Notes under the pieces: generated by a model
Seen by the model: the letters and a program-made list of their open reading frames with translations, nothing else
Databases searched by the model: none
Told to the model about the DNA's origin: nothing
Shown: positions 1-7,852 of the stretch, one piece after another
Numbering within the stretch: the stretch's first letter is position 1
Layout of the letters: each line of letters opens with the position of its first letter
Assembly: GCF_013408175.1 (NCBI RefSeq)
Contig: NZ_JACBYW010000004.1
Span: 319,583 to 383,582 of the forward strand
Reading direction: 5' to 3'
DNA length: 64,000 nt
DNA from: Actinopolyspora biskrensis
GTDB taxonomy: Bacteria; Actinomycetota; Actinomycetes; Mycobacteriales; Pseudonocardiaceae
Translations under genes and position numbers: made by a program

Positions 1-544
1 CGAGCCTGCGCGCCGACGCGTGCTGGTGCTCGGCCAGCCGGTGGGTGTGCTCCTCTCCGACCAGGTCGGTGCGCCCGGTGGTGCCGAACAGCAGCGAGCC
101 CCCGGTGAACGCTCCCACGGCGCCGCGTTCGCCCTCCAGCACGTAGGAGAGGTGGTGGTAGGTGTGTCCGGGCGTGAACACCGCGCGCACCCGCATTCCG
201 GGGGAGAGCTCGACGGTTTCGCCGTCGTGCAGCGGACGGCGTTCGAAGGCGACCTCGTCAGCGGCGGCGATGCCGTACTCCGCTCCGGTCAGCCGGGCCA
301 GCTCGAGTCCGCCCGAGACGTAGTCGTTGTGCACGTGCGTTTCCAGTACGAGAGTGATTCGTACGTTCAGTCGCCCTGCCGCGGCCAGGAAGCGGTCCAC
401 GTCCCGCTGGGGGTCGACCACCACGGCGACCGTTCCGTCGGTGGCGAGGTAGCTGCGATCTCCCAGCGAGGAAGTGGCGATGACTTGCGTGGTCAGGCCG
501 CCGGGAAGTTCCGTCGTGTCGTTCTCCTGCGTGATCCCGCTCAT
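1..544 (-). CDS. MBL-fold hydrolase, persulfide dioxygenase/glyoxalase II-like (3' end outside window)
   Basis: The reading frame opens with ATG at 544 behind an AGGAG motif and runs off the left edge, so only about 181 N-terminal residues are visible. It carries the metallo-beta-lactamase signature THVHNDYVSGG (HxHxDH-type, with the second metal His later in TPGHTYHH). This matches the ETHE1/BlaRH group, which oxidises glutathione or low-molecular-weight persulfides and is often followed by rhodanese domains; that region would lie outside the window. The adjacent CsoR-family gene and shared palindromes suggest a sulfide or persulfide detoxification operon. The exact substrate is inferred. 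Confidence 0.85.
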   Translation of the reverse strand, partial: MSGITQENDTTELPGGLTTQVIATSSLGDRSYLATDGTVAVVVDPQRDVDRFLAAAGRLNVRITLVLETHVHNDYVSGGLELARLTGAEYGIAAADEVAFERRPLHDGETVELSPGMRVRAVFTPGHTYHHLSYVLEGERGAVGAFTGGSLLFGTTGRTDLVGEEHTHRLAEHQHASARRL

Positions 545-591
545 GCCCGCTCCTGGAGTCGGAGAGTGTTCGTCCCGAAAGGAACGATTAT

Positions 592-605
592 TACCCCGGG
601 GGGTA
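592..605. promoter_or_regulatory. CsoR/CstR-type operator upstream of the MBL hydrolase
   Basis: TACCCC-GG-GGGGTA lies 47 bases upstream of the MBL-fold start. It is almost identical to the palindrome at 952-965 in front of the csoR-like gene. G/C-tract palindromes flanked by TA are typical targets of CsoR-family tetramers. Confidence 0.65.
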
Positions 606-649
606 TAAGAGTGCTTTGAGAGTGCGGAGCGCCGCTGTGGGGTCGGCGC

Positions 650-1009
<360 letters not shown>

Positions 1010-1044
1010 TCACCGGGGTGGGCCGCTCGTCGAGCGGAGATCGT

Positions 1045-1503
1045 TCACCGGTCGATCTCGGTGGACACGAGCGGTTCGCCGTCGCCGCACTCGACGGTGA
1101 TCTCCACTTCCGTGTCCTCGGACTCGAAGGTGAGCTCGGCCTCCTCGGCGGGACCGTCCTGCACGTCCTGGGCCTGGAACCCCTGCGCCGGGCTCCAGGA
1201 CAGCAGCGCGGCACGCCCGCCCGAGCAGCTGACGACCACCGTTCCTCCTGGGGTGTGTCGCAGGTCGCGCTGCCCGGAAGCGGGGGGACTGCTCTCCTCG
1301 GTGCCCTCGTCGTTCACGTTCGGCGCGGGGCGGGCCAGCTCGCGTCGCACCTCGTCCTGCCCGGTCATCGGAGGTCCCCCGTCGAGGATGCCGCGCCCGA
1401 GCGCGGACACGGCCGCGAGCCCCACCGCGACCGCCACCGCGGCGGCGGCCAGCCATCCCAGCACCGCGAGTGCCGTTCGGGTCCTTCCGGTGGGGGCTGC
1501 CAT
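1045..1503 (-). CDS. Hypothetical membrane-anchored extracytoplasmic protein
   Basis: A 152-residue protein I do not recognise. Residues about 10-35 form one hydrophobic segment (LAVLGWLAAAAVAVAVGLAAV) after a short positive N-terminus, consistent with an uncleaved signal anchor. The rest is polar and acidic, with two Cys (VVSCSGG and TVECGDG) about 70 residues apart that could form a disulfide. A GTG at 1512 is an alternative start. It is divergent from the response regulator at 1558 with only about 54 bases between, so the two may share a promoter region. Confidence 0.7.
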   Translation of the reverse strand: MAAPTGRTRTALAVLGWLAAAAVAVAVGLAAVSALGRGILDGGPPMTGQDEVRRELARPAPNVNDEGTEESSPPASGQRDLRHTPGGTVVVSCSGGRAALLSWSPAQGFQAQDVQDGPAEEAELTFESEDTEVEITVECGDGEPLVSTEIDR

Positions 1504-1557
1504 GCCCTCCACTATGCCAATCCGCGCGGCTCGCCGGGCGCCGGTTACCGTGCGACT

Positions 1558-2256
1558 GTGGCGCAGGTGCTGCTTGTCGAGGACGACTCGGCTCTTCGCA
1601 CGTCGTTGAGCAGGGGTTTGAGTGAGCGCGGACACGCGGTCACCTCCGCGGGGACCGCGATGGACGGGTTGAACCTGATCGTCTCGCGCAAGCCCGATCT
1701 CGTGGTGCTGGACATCGGGCTTCCCGACCTGGACGGGCGGGAGATGCTGCGGATGCTGCGCGCGGCGAGCCGGGTCCCCGTGATCGTGGGCACCGCGCGC
1801 GGCGGAGAGGACGAGATCGTGACCGTGCTGGACGCGGGCGCGGACGACTACGTGGTCAAACCGTTCAGCGCGGGCCAGCTGGACGCCCGGATCAGGGCGG
1901 TGCTGCGCCGGGGCGTTGGGGAGCAGCCGCGTCCGGAGGTTCTCGTGGTGGGAGGCCTGCGCCTCGACCCGGCGGCCCGTTCGGCCGCTTTGGATGGTTC
2001 GCGGCTGGACCTCAATCCGAAGGAGTTCGACATGCTGCACTACCTCGCCGTGCGCGCGGGGCAGGTGGTGAGCAAGCGCGAGCTGCTCACCGAGGTGTGG
2101 CAGCTGCCCTACGGAGGGGCGGACAAGACCGTCGACGTGCACGTCTCCTGGCTGCGGCGCAAGCTCGGCGAGACGGCGCGCGAGGCGCGCTACCTGCACA
2201 CGGTGCGCGGCGTGGGGGTGCGCCTGGCCGCACCGGACGAATCCGGTGCGGACTGA
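1558..2256 (+). CDS. OmpR/PhoB-family response regulator
   Basis: This has a receiver domain (phospho-acceptor Asp about 52 in VVLDIGLP; acidic pair EDD near the start; Lys about 101 in YVVKPF) followed by a winged-helix DNA-binding domain ending DVHVSWLRRKLGE...VRGVGVRL. The start is GTG at 1558, because VAQVLLVEDD is the usual N-terminus; upstream codons are in the opposite gene's leader. The stop overlaps the kinase start as ATGA, so the pair is translationally coupled. The signal is unknown. Confidence 0.92.
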   Translation: MAQVLLVEDDSALRTSLSRGLSERGHAVTSAGTAMDGLNLIVSRKPDLVVLDIGLPDLDGREMLRMLRAASRVPVIVGTARGGEDEIVTVLDAGADDYVVKPFSAGQLDARIRAVLRRGVGEQPRPEVLVVGGLRLDPAARSAALDGSRLDLNPKEFDMLHYLAVRAGQVVSKRELLTEVWQLPYGGADKTVDVHVSWLRRKLGETAREARYLHTVRGVGVRLAAPDESGAD

Positions 2257-3548
2257 TGCGGCGGCGTATCGCGCTGCTGGTGGCGGCCACCACGACCCTG
2301 GTGCTGGTGGCGTTCCTCATCCCGCTGGCCGTGCTGGTCCGAACAGTGGCCTTCGATCGGGCCGTGAACACCGCGACGACAGAGGCGCAGGCGTTGACCT
2401 CGGTGGTCAGCACGGCGGACAGGTCCACTCTGGAGTTGAGCGTCCAGCGGGCCAACGCGGAGGGGAGGTTCCCCGTGACCGTGTTCCTCGCCGACGGCGA
2501 CCGGCTCGGCGCGCAGGCCGAACGCACGCGGGCCGTGCGACTGGCCGCCAGGGGGCGCAGCCTCACCGTGGACACCGACGGCGGGGTGGCCGTGCTGATC
2601 TCGGTGGGTGACTCCTCGGGAGGGCAGGCGGTCATCCGGAGCGTGGTCGGGGAGCAGGAGCTCATGCGCGGGGTGCACCGCGCGTGGCTGTTGCTCGCCG
2701 GGCTCGGTCTGGTGCTGCTCGTGTTGAGCGTGCTGGTCGCCGACCGGATGGCCCGTTCGCTGGTGCGGCCGACCAAGGAGCTCTCCGCGGTGTCCCACCG
2801 GCTGGCGGGCGGGGAGCTGGACGCCAGGGCGCGGGTGGACGCTCCCGCCGAGATGCGCGACGTGGCGACCGCGCTGAACCACCTGGCCGGCCGGATCCGG
2901 GAGCTGCTGGCGGAGGAGCGCGAGTACGTGGCCGACCTCTCGCACCGGCTGCGGACCCCGCTGATGTCGCTGCGGCTGGACGCGGAGTCGTTGCGGGACG
3001 AGGCGGAGTCCCAGCGCATCACCGAGCACGTGGACGCGTTGCAGCGTGCTGTGACGCGGATAATCGAGCAGGCGGGCAGGCGCAGTTCGCAGACCCCGGT
3101 CTCGGACAGCTGCGACGCGGCGGCCGTGGTCTCCGAGCGGCTCGACTTCTGGTCGGTGCTGGCCGAGGACACCGAGCGCGAGATGCGCTCCGACATGGCG
3201 CCGGGGCCGCTGCGCGTGGCCGTGGGGGCTTCGGAGCTCTCCGACTGCGTGGACGCGCTGCTGGGCAACGTCTTCGCGCACACCGAGGAGGGCGTCGGGT
3301 TCGAGGTGCTGCTGTTCGCCGGTGACGGTTTCGTGCGGCTGGTGGTCACCGACGACGGGCCCGGGTTCGGCGGGGTGGAGTCCGGGAGCGGTCCCATGAG
3401 CCGAGGGGCCAGCGGCAGCGGGTCCAGCGGGCTCGGCCTGGACATCGCACGTCGCGCCGCCGGGGAGTCCGGCGGTTCGGTGACGCTGGACGCGGGCGAG
3501 GGCGGCGGTGCGCGCGTGGTCGTGGACTTCGGCGTGCCCGCGGAGTGA
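2256..3548 (+). CDS. Sensor histidine kinase, HAMP-type
   Basis: A 430-residue membrane kinase. Transmembrane segments lie at about residues 5-27 and 147-168 and bracket an extracytoplasmic sensor region of roughly 120 residues. A HAMP linker, an H-box (DLSHRLRTPL, His about 230) and an HATPase region with DDGPGFG and a GLGLDIARR G2-box follow. The N-box is weak (LGNVFAHT). It pairs with the regulator immediately upstream. The sensor region has no recognisable domain, so the stimulus cannot be named. Confidence 0.9.
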   Translation: MRRRIALLVAATTTLVLVAFLIPLAVLVRTVAFDRAVNTATTEAQALTSVVSTADRSTLELSVQRANAEGRFPVTVFLADGDRLGAQAERTRAVRLAARGRSLTVDTDGGVAVLISVGDSSGGQAVIRSVVGEQELMRGVHRAWLLLAGLGLVLLVLSVLVADRMARSLVRPTKELSAVSHRLAGGELDARARVDAPAEMRDVATALNHLAGRIRELLAEEREYVADLSHRLRTPLMSLRLDAESLRDEAESQRITEHVDALQRAVTRIIEQAGRRSSQTPVSDSCDAAAVVSERLDFWSVLAEDTEREMRSDMAPGPLRVAVGASELSDCVDALLGNVFAHTEEGVGFEVLLFAGDGFVRLVVTDDGPGFGGVESGSGPMSRGASGSGSSGLGLDIARRAAGESGGSVTLDAGEGGGARVVVDFGVPAE

Positions 3549-3707
3549 CCGCTCACGCGGGGGTGGTTTCGGCCCGTCCGGTTTTAACCTCGTCCTATGG
3601 GTTGAGGCTTCGCGTCGTCTGTCGTCGTTCTGTGTGGGAAAAGTGTGGCTGTGACTGGTTGAAGCGAATAGACCCCACCGTGCGGGTGGAATTCCTATGC
3701 TCTCGGC

Positions 3708-6137
3708 ATGGTCTCCGATGCGGTGCGGTTGCGGGATCGGTTGGTCGAAGCCGCGCGGGTGGGTGAACTGCTCGACGTCAGCGAGGAGTCGGACCGGAAG
3801 GTCCCGGCAGCCGCGATCCGGGCGCTGCTGTTCGGGCTGGACGCCGATGAGCTCGACCCGCGCGGTGTGCGACTGCGGGGTGCGCACGTCACTGGTCAGC
3901 TGGAGCTGACCGACGTGCGTGCCGCGGTGCCGCTGGTGCTGAGTCGGTGCGAGTTCGACGAGGGCGTCGCGGCCGTGCGGGCCCAGCTGCCGCACCTGGA
4001 CCTGTCCGGAAGCAGGTTCCCGCACCTGGACGCCGACGATTCCGGCTGCGAGCACGATGTGCGCCTGCACGGGGTCCGCTGCGAATGGGTGAGCCTGGTC
4101 GATGCCAATCTCGCCGGCGATCTCACGCTGCACGGAGCGTGGCTGGCCGCCTCCGACACGCCCGCCCTGGACCTGTCGGGAGCCACCATCGGCGGCGATC
4201 TGTGCCTCGACGACGAATTCACCGCCAGCTCCGAGAGCCACGGCGGCGCACTACGACTGCTCAGAGCCACCATCGGCGACACGCTCAGCCTGTCCCGAGC
4301 CCGGCTGACCGCCACCAACGGACCCGCCCTGCACGCCGACAACCTCACCGTCGGCAACAACCTGTTCCTCGGCGACGGGTTCACCGCCAACTCCGGCAGC
4401 AGCGACGGCACGCTGCGGCTGCCGGGCGGCAGCATCGCCGGAGAATTCTCCATGTCCGAAGCGCGATTGACCGCCACCAACGGCTCTGCCCTGTTCGCCG
4501 ATGGTCTCAGGGTCAGCAACGGCCTGTTTTTGAGGAAAGGTTTCCTCACCAGCTCCGACAGCCAGATCGGCACGCTGCGACTGTCCGGGGCCAGCATCGC
4601 CGGGCAGCTCAGCCTGAACGGGGCGCAACTGACCGCCACCAACGGGCCCGCCTTGCACGCCGATGGCCTTGCTCTTGAGGGTGATCTGTTCCTCAGCGAT
4701 GAGTTCACCGCCAGTTCTGACAGCCGGCTCGGCACGATAAGACTGCCCGGTGCTCACATCGCCGGGCAGCTCAGCCTGTCCGGGGCACAGCTGACCGCCA
4801 CCAACGGCCCCGCTTTGAACGTTGAGTACTTCAAGGTGGACAACAGCGCGTTTCTCGACGAGGGGTTTACCGCCAGTTCCGACGGTGAAGACACGGTTCG
4901 GCTGATCGGGGCCAGCATCACCGGACAGCTTGCTCTGCGTGGGGCGGAATTGACCGCCACCAACGGGGCTGCTTTGAACGCGGATGGCCTTACCGTTGGC
5001 AGCAGTCTGTCCCTCAACGAGGGGTTTACCGCCAGCTCCGACAGCCAGATCGGCACGCTGCGACTGAATGGGGCCAGCATCACCTGGCAGCTCAGCCTGT
5101 CCGGGGCCCAGTTGACCGCTACCAACGGGGCAGCCCTGCACGCCGAGCGGATCACCGTCGGCAACAACGTATTTCTCAATGAGGGCTTCACCGCCAGCAG
5201 TGACAGCAGCGACGGCGTTCTTCGGCTGTTCGGAGGTCAGATCGCGGGGCAGCTCAGCATGCGCGGGACCCAGTTGACCGCTACCAACGGACCCGCCCTG
5301 CACGCCGACAACCTCACCGTCGGCAACAACGTATTTCTCAATGAGGGCTTCACCGCCAGCTCCGACAGCAATGGCAGCACGCTGTACCTGGACGGGGCCA
5401 ACGTCTCGGGGGATCTGTTCGTGGAGCTGGTGAGTGTCAGCAATACCGGGCAGGAGGGGTTGGTGCTGGATCTGCAGAGTGCTCAGATTTCCGGTGATGT
5501 GGTCCTGCCGCTCGCGGAAGCTCTGGCGGAGTCCGGACAGGAGTGGGGGGTGGACGTGGACGGGTTGCGCTACCCCTTCATCCCGAGGGCGGGGACCTAT
5601 CGCCAGTGGCTGCGGCTGTTGAGCACCCACACCACTGCCTACGCGCCCCAGCCGTATCAGCAGTTGGCCGGTGTCTACCGGGCGGCCGGGCACGACCGGG
5701 AGGCCCGCGAGATCCTCATCGCCCAGCAGCGCGACCTGCGCCGCCGCGGCGAGCTCGACGGGTGGTTCCGCAGGCTGCTGCACCGGCTCAGCGGGGCCTT
5801 CATCGGCCACGGGCACCGCCCCTTCCGCGCCCTGGGCTATCTGGCCGGGCTCTGCGCGACCACCGTCGGGCTGGTGCTGCTGGCCGGAGCGCTCGGACTG
5901 GCCGTGCGGGCCCATCCCAACACCGGGCCGTGCTCGATGGCCGAAAGCATCGGACTCGGCATCGACACCGCCGTGCCCCTGTTGAAAACCGGCGGCGGGA
6001 AACGCTGCGAGATCGCCACCACCACCGGCTGGGGCCAGACCCTCTACCTCGGCAAGTACCTGCTCACCACCCTCGGCTGGGCCTTCGCCACCCTGTTCGT
6101 GGCCGGATACACCGGACTCGTCCGCCGAAACACCTGA
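3708..6137 (+). CDS. Pentapeptide-like beta-solenoid repeat protein with C-terminal membrane domain
   Basis: An 809-residue protein of the actinobacterial family often labelled membrane-associated oxidoreductase, a name without visible support. After about 145 residues of weaker repeats come eight tandem 53-54-residue units (about residues 146-577). Each reads roughly LTATNGPALHADGLTV, then FLNEGFTASS, then LRLSGASIAGQLSLSGA. The alternating small and hydrophobic pattern predicts a right-handed beta-solenoid. A helical linker (YQQLAGVYRAAGHDREAREILI) and two transmembrane segments near the C-terminus (YLAGLCATTVGLVLLAG; TLGWAFATLFVAGYTGL) follow. No catalytic motif is evident. It is the only gene left in the relic element, so it was probably cargo. 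Function unknown. Confidence 0.85.
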   Translation: MVSDAVRLRDRLVEAARVGELLDVSEESDRKVPAAAIRALLFGLDADELDPRGVRLRGAHVTGQLELTDVRAAVPLVLSRCEFDEGVAAVRAQLPHLDLSGSRFPHLDADDSGCEHDVRLHGVRCEWVSLVDANLAGDLTLHGAWLAASDTPALDLSGATIGGDLCLDDEFTASSESHGGALRLLRATIGDTLSLSRARLTATNGPALHADNLTVGNNLFLGDGFTANSGSSDGTLRLPGGSIAGEFSMSEARLTATNGSALFADGLRVSNGLFLRKGFLTSSDSQIGTLRLSGASIAGQLSLNGAQLTATNGPALHADGLALEGDLFLSDEFTASSDSRLGTIRLPGAHIAGQLSLSGAQLTATNGPALNVEYFKVDNSAFLDEGFTASSDGEDTVRLIGASITGQLALRGAELTATNGAALNADGLTVGSSLSLNEGFTASSDSQIGTLRLNGASITWQLSLSGAQLTATNGAALHAERITVGNNVFLNEGFTASSDSSDGVLRLFGGQIAGQLSMRGTQLTATNGPALHADNLTVGNNVFLNEGFTASSDSNGSTLYLDGANVSGDLFVELVSVSNTGQEGLVLDLQSAQISGDVVLPLAEALAESGQEWGVDVDGLRYPFIPRAGTYRQWLRLLSTHTTAYAPQPYQQLAGVYRAAGHDREAREILIAQQRDLRRRGELDGWFRRLLHRLSGAFIGHGHRPFRALGYLAGLCATTVGLVLLAGALGLAVRAHPNTGPCSMAESIGLGIDTAVPLLKTGGGKRCEIATTTGWGQTLYLGKYLLTTLGWAFATLFVAGYTGLVRRNT

Positions 6138-6189
6138 CCAACTACTGCACAGCAAAACGAGCCCAGCCAGGTGCGGGGCTACGTCGCGG

Positions 6190-6257
6190 CCACGGTGCTC
6201 GGCCCTCCGGTGGCCGCGCGGGCGAGTTCTCCTCGGCGGCCCCGGCAGGGACCACCA
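6190..6257 (+). repeat. Dispersed repeat, copy 1
   Basis: Bases 6190-6244 match 17469-17523 with about six differences, sharing GCGGGCGAGTTCTCCTCGGC. The following GGCGGCCCCGGCAGGG...TTGATGA segment matches 17701-17728. The roughly 180 bases between those two parts in the second copy are missing here. The repeat ends where the integrase fragment begins. Confidence 0.6.
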
Positions 6258-6403
6258 TTGATGAGGCCGGGTTGTCGGCTCGTGAGATCGCCGACTACCT
6301 CGGACACGACCGGGGGCGCATGACTCAAGACGTGTACATGAACCGCAAGACGGTCGGCGACACAGCGGCCCGGGCCTTGGATGACCTGCACGATCAGGGC
6401 TGA
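6258..6403 (+). pseudogene. Tyrosine integrase, C-terminal fragment
   Basis: The frame from about 6258 to the TGA at 6401-6403 encodes the last 48 residues of an integrase nearly identical to the intact one at 27590-28738. It includes LSAREIADYLGHD and the nucleophilic Tyr in QDVYMNRK. The N-terminal 330 residues, including the catalytic Arg and HxxR box, are gone. Sequence upstream is the dispersed repeat, so the 5' part was lost by deletion or replacement. It marks the right end of the relic element. Confidence 0.85.
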
Positions 6404-6409
6404 GCAAAA

Positions 6410-6426
6410 GTGGGGGTAAAGTGGGG
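6410..6426 (+). repeat. Tandem GTGGGG motif, putative integrase arm site (relic copy)
   Basis: GTGGGGGTAAAGTGGGG lies just downstream of the integrase fragment. The same motif occurs just inside both ends of the intact element (14222-14238 and 28745-28761). Confidence 0.5.
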
Positions 6427-6462
6427 GTCGATCTTGGTTGTGATCAGCTCCCACGTCTGTGC

Positions 6463-6486
6463 CCTGCCGGAAGGGTTCCCGGCAGG
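6463..6486. terminator. Hairpin within the relic right end
   Basis: CCTGCCGG and CCGGCAGG form a perfect 8-bp stem with an 8-base loop. There is no immediate T-run (AAATTTTT follows ten bases later). It overlaps the degenerate att-like sequence, so it could be a terminator or a by-product of att rearrangement. Confidence 0.4.
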
Positions 6487-6612
6487 ATTCGAAATTTTTA
6501 ACCTCGTCTTAGCGTTCGAGTAGCGCCGGTTTAGTTCCCGCGCTGCCACCTTGGTTCCCGTCAACGACAGCAAGCCGGGAGGTCCTCCCGCGCGAAGTCA
6601 GGAGGCAGCAGG

Positions 6613-7074
6613 TTGCCGGGAAACAAGAAACTGGTCGGAGCGCTCGCGATCGCCGGTGGGGTGCTCGCCCTGGGCAGCACCGCCGTGGCTTTCGGAAGCG
6701 GCGGAGATCCCGCCGCGGAGACTTCCGGGGACGCACCCGCCGCGGTGCGGTCGGCTTCCGAGGGGCACTACACGGGCCCGGACGAGGTCTACACCGGACC
6801 GGATCCCGACGAGGTCTACACCGGGCCGGGCGAGGGGTATCGCGGTCCGTGGCCGGAGCACTGCACGAAGGAGGAACCGGCGGTCAACGGTGACCGGGCG
6901 CGCGACATCGCGCTGGAGCGGGTGCCGCGGGCGAAGGTGATCGAGGTCGAACTCGACCGCTGCTACGGGCTCGAGTGGGAGCTCGAGCTGCGCAAGGGTC
7001 AGACGGAGTACGACGTCACCGTCGACGCGCGCAGCGGCGACGTCGTCGGTTACGAGGAGGACCGGGACGACTGA
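6613..7074 (+). CDS. PepSY-domain secreted or membrane-anchored protein
   Basis: A 153-residue protein starting at TTG 6613, chosen because AGGAGG ends eight bases upstream. The N-terminus is a signal or anchor segment (LVGALAIAGGVLALGSTAVAF). Residues about 50-80 hold degenerate tandem YTGPD/YTGPG units. The C-terminal half is a PepSY domain (GDRARDIALERVPRAKVIEVELDR...YDVTVDARSGDVVGYEED). PepSY domains are found in inhibitors and partners of extracellular peptidases; the partner here is unknown. Two Cys (EHCTK, DRCYG) could form a disulfide. Confidence 0.85.
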   Translation: MPGNKKLVGALAIAGGVLALGSTAVAFGSGGDPAAETSGDAPAAVRSASEGHYTGPDEVYTGPDPDEVYTGPGEGYRGPWPEHCTKEEPAVNGDRARDIALERVPRAKVIEVELDRCYGLEWELELRKGQTEYDVTVDARSGDVVGYEEDRDD

Positions 7075-7135
7075 GCGAGCTGGTAAGGAAGGGGCATCCG
7101 CGTGGGGGGCGCGGGTGTCCCGGCCGGTGCGCGGG

Positions 7136-7163
7136 ACCTAGCGGGCGGGTTCCCGCGCTAGGT
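7136..7163. terminator. Inverted repeat downstream of the PepSY gene
   Basis: ACCTAGCG and CGCTAGGT form a perfect 8-bp stem, with G/C-rich sequence in the loop able to extend it. It lies 62 bases after the stop. There is no T-run, as is common for actinobacterial terminators. Confidence 0.5.
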
Positions 7164-7261
7164 GGTTCCTCCCTCGCTCGTGAACGCGCAGAGTTGACCG
7201 ACTACCACCCAGTGGAGTGTTAACGTTCCCTCTCCGGAAGATCGGGTGCGCGGAGTCAGCG

Positions 7262-7363
7262 TTGTCCTTGCCGACGGAGCTGCCGGACGACCCGGCCTAC
7301 GAGGAGATGCTGGACGACTTCGCAGGCAAGGCCGCCACACACGCGGGTTGCCCGATGCCGTGA
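7262..7363 (+). CDS. Small hypothetical protein, 33 aa
   Basis: A short frame from TTG 7262 with GGAG seven bases upstream encodes an acidic peptide (LPTELPDDPAYEEMLDDFAGKAATHAGC). The composition looks more protein-like than the alternative frames, and third positions are G/C. I do not recognise it. It may be a remnant. The rest of 7075-7414 shows only the hairpin at 7136-7163. Confidence 0.35.
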   Translation: MSLPTELPDDPAYEEMLDDFAGKAATHAGCPMP

Positions 7364-7414
7364 GCAGTGGGCCCCGGCGAGGCCGTCTCCGGCACGGCCC
7401 GCCGGGGCGGGACG

Positions 7415-7633
7415 CTAGTGCTCCTGCCGGTTGGGCCCACGGCGTGCTCCGCGTCTGAGCAGTTCGCCGACGCTGACGAGCAGCAGTGCGGTGGCCAGCA
7501 CGAGCAGGATCCACCTGACGGGGTCCGGGAGCATCGAGTCGTGCTCCGAGACGATGCCGTTGACGAACGTCAGAACGACGAGGCAGAGCAACGCCGAGTT
7601 CGCCACGAGGAGCTTGGACGGTACCCGGGTCAT
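7415..7633 (-). CDS. Small two-TM membrane protein
   Basis: A 72-residue protein with two hydrophobic segments (residues about 8-28 and 41-60, WILLVLATALLLVSVGELL) and a strongly basic C-terminal tail. GAGGTG precedes ATG 7633 by six bases. It lies 25 bases downstream of the DUF397 gene on the same strand and probably shares its transcript. Function unknown. Confidence 0.7.
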   Translation of the reverse strand: MTRVPSKLLVANSALLCLVVLTFVNGIVSEHDSMLPDPVRWILLVLATALLLVSVGELLRRGARRGPNRQEH

Positions 7634-7658
7634 GTCGGCACCTCGGTGGGTGGTCGGT

Positions 7659-7847
7659 TCACGCGAAGCGGTCGGTCTTGACCGCCTGGATGAACGCCCG
7701 CCACTGCGCGCGGCCGGTGGTGAAGTAGCCGCCCGTACGATCCTTGGTGTCCCGAACGGCGGCGCCGTTGCCTAATCGTCCGATCTCGACACAGGCGGTC
7801 TCCTGCTGGGTGTAAGTGGACTTGCGCCATGCGCTCGGCTCGGTCAT
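7659..7847 (-). CDS. DUF397 protein, partner of the adjacent HTH regulator
   Basis: A 62-residue DUF397 protein with the family pattern WRKSTYT...ACVEIGRLGNGAAVRDTKDR...W.AFI.AVK. These small proteins are nearly always encoded beside a DUF5753-type XRE regulator and are thought to act with it, as in the streptomycete WhiJ/BldB-associated and AbaA-like loci. It begins five bases after the regulator's stop, so the two form an operon. Confidence 0.9.
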   Translation of the reverse strand: MTEPSAWRKSTYTQQETACVEIGRLGNGAAVRDTKDRTGGYFTTGRAQWRAFIQAVKTDRFA

Positions 7848-7852
7848 GGGTA

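Larger units (their letters stand above)
3582..6511 (+). mobile_element. Relic of an AICE-like integrated element carrying the solenoid protein gene
   Basis: A 16-base direct repeat TTTTAACCTCGTCYTA (15/16 identical) flanks the segment at 3582-3597 and 6496-6511. Just inside the left repeat, 3596-3628 matches 30 of 33 bases of the left end of the intact element at 14103-14135. At the right end are the last 48 codons of a near-identical integrase, the same tandem GTGGGG motif and a degenerate copy of the tRNA-derived att sequence (6459-6494). Replication and transfer genes are absent. Only the gene at 3708 remains as cargo. Confidence 0.7.

Noticed and set aside
4143-5430. Tandem DNA repeats as CRISPR or satellite
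   Set aside because: The 162-bp period corresponds to protein repeats in one continuous frame with third-position variation.
4251-6407. 718-codon open frame antisense to the solenoid gene
   Set aside because: It is a shadow of the repeated sense gene: no ribosome site, low-complexity GGGQLRPxQAELPGD repeats mirror the sense repeats, and high GC favours long antisense frames.
6459-6494. A second tRNA gene at the relic's right end
   Set aside because: Only T-arm-like and acceptor-like fragments are present, interrupted by a hairpin; no cloverleaf can be drawn.
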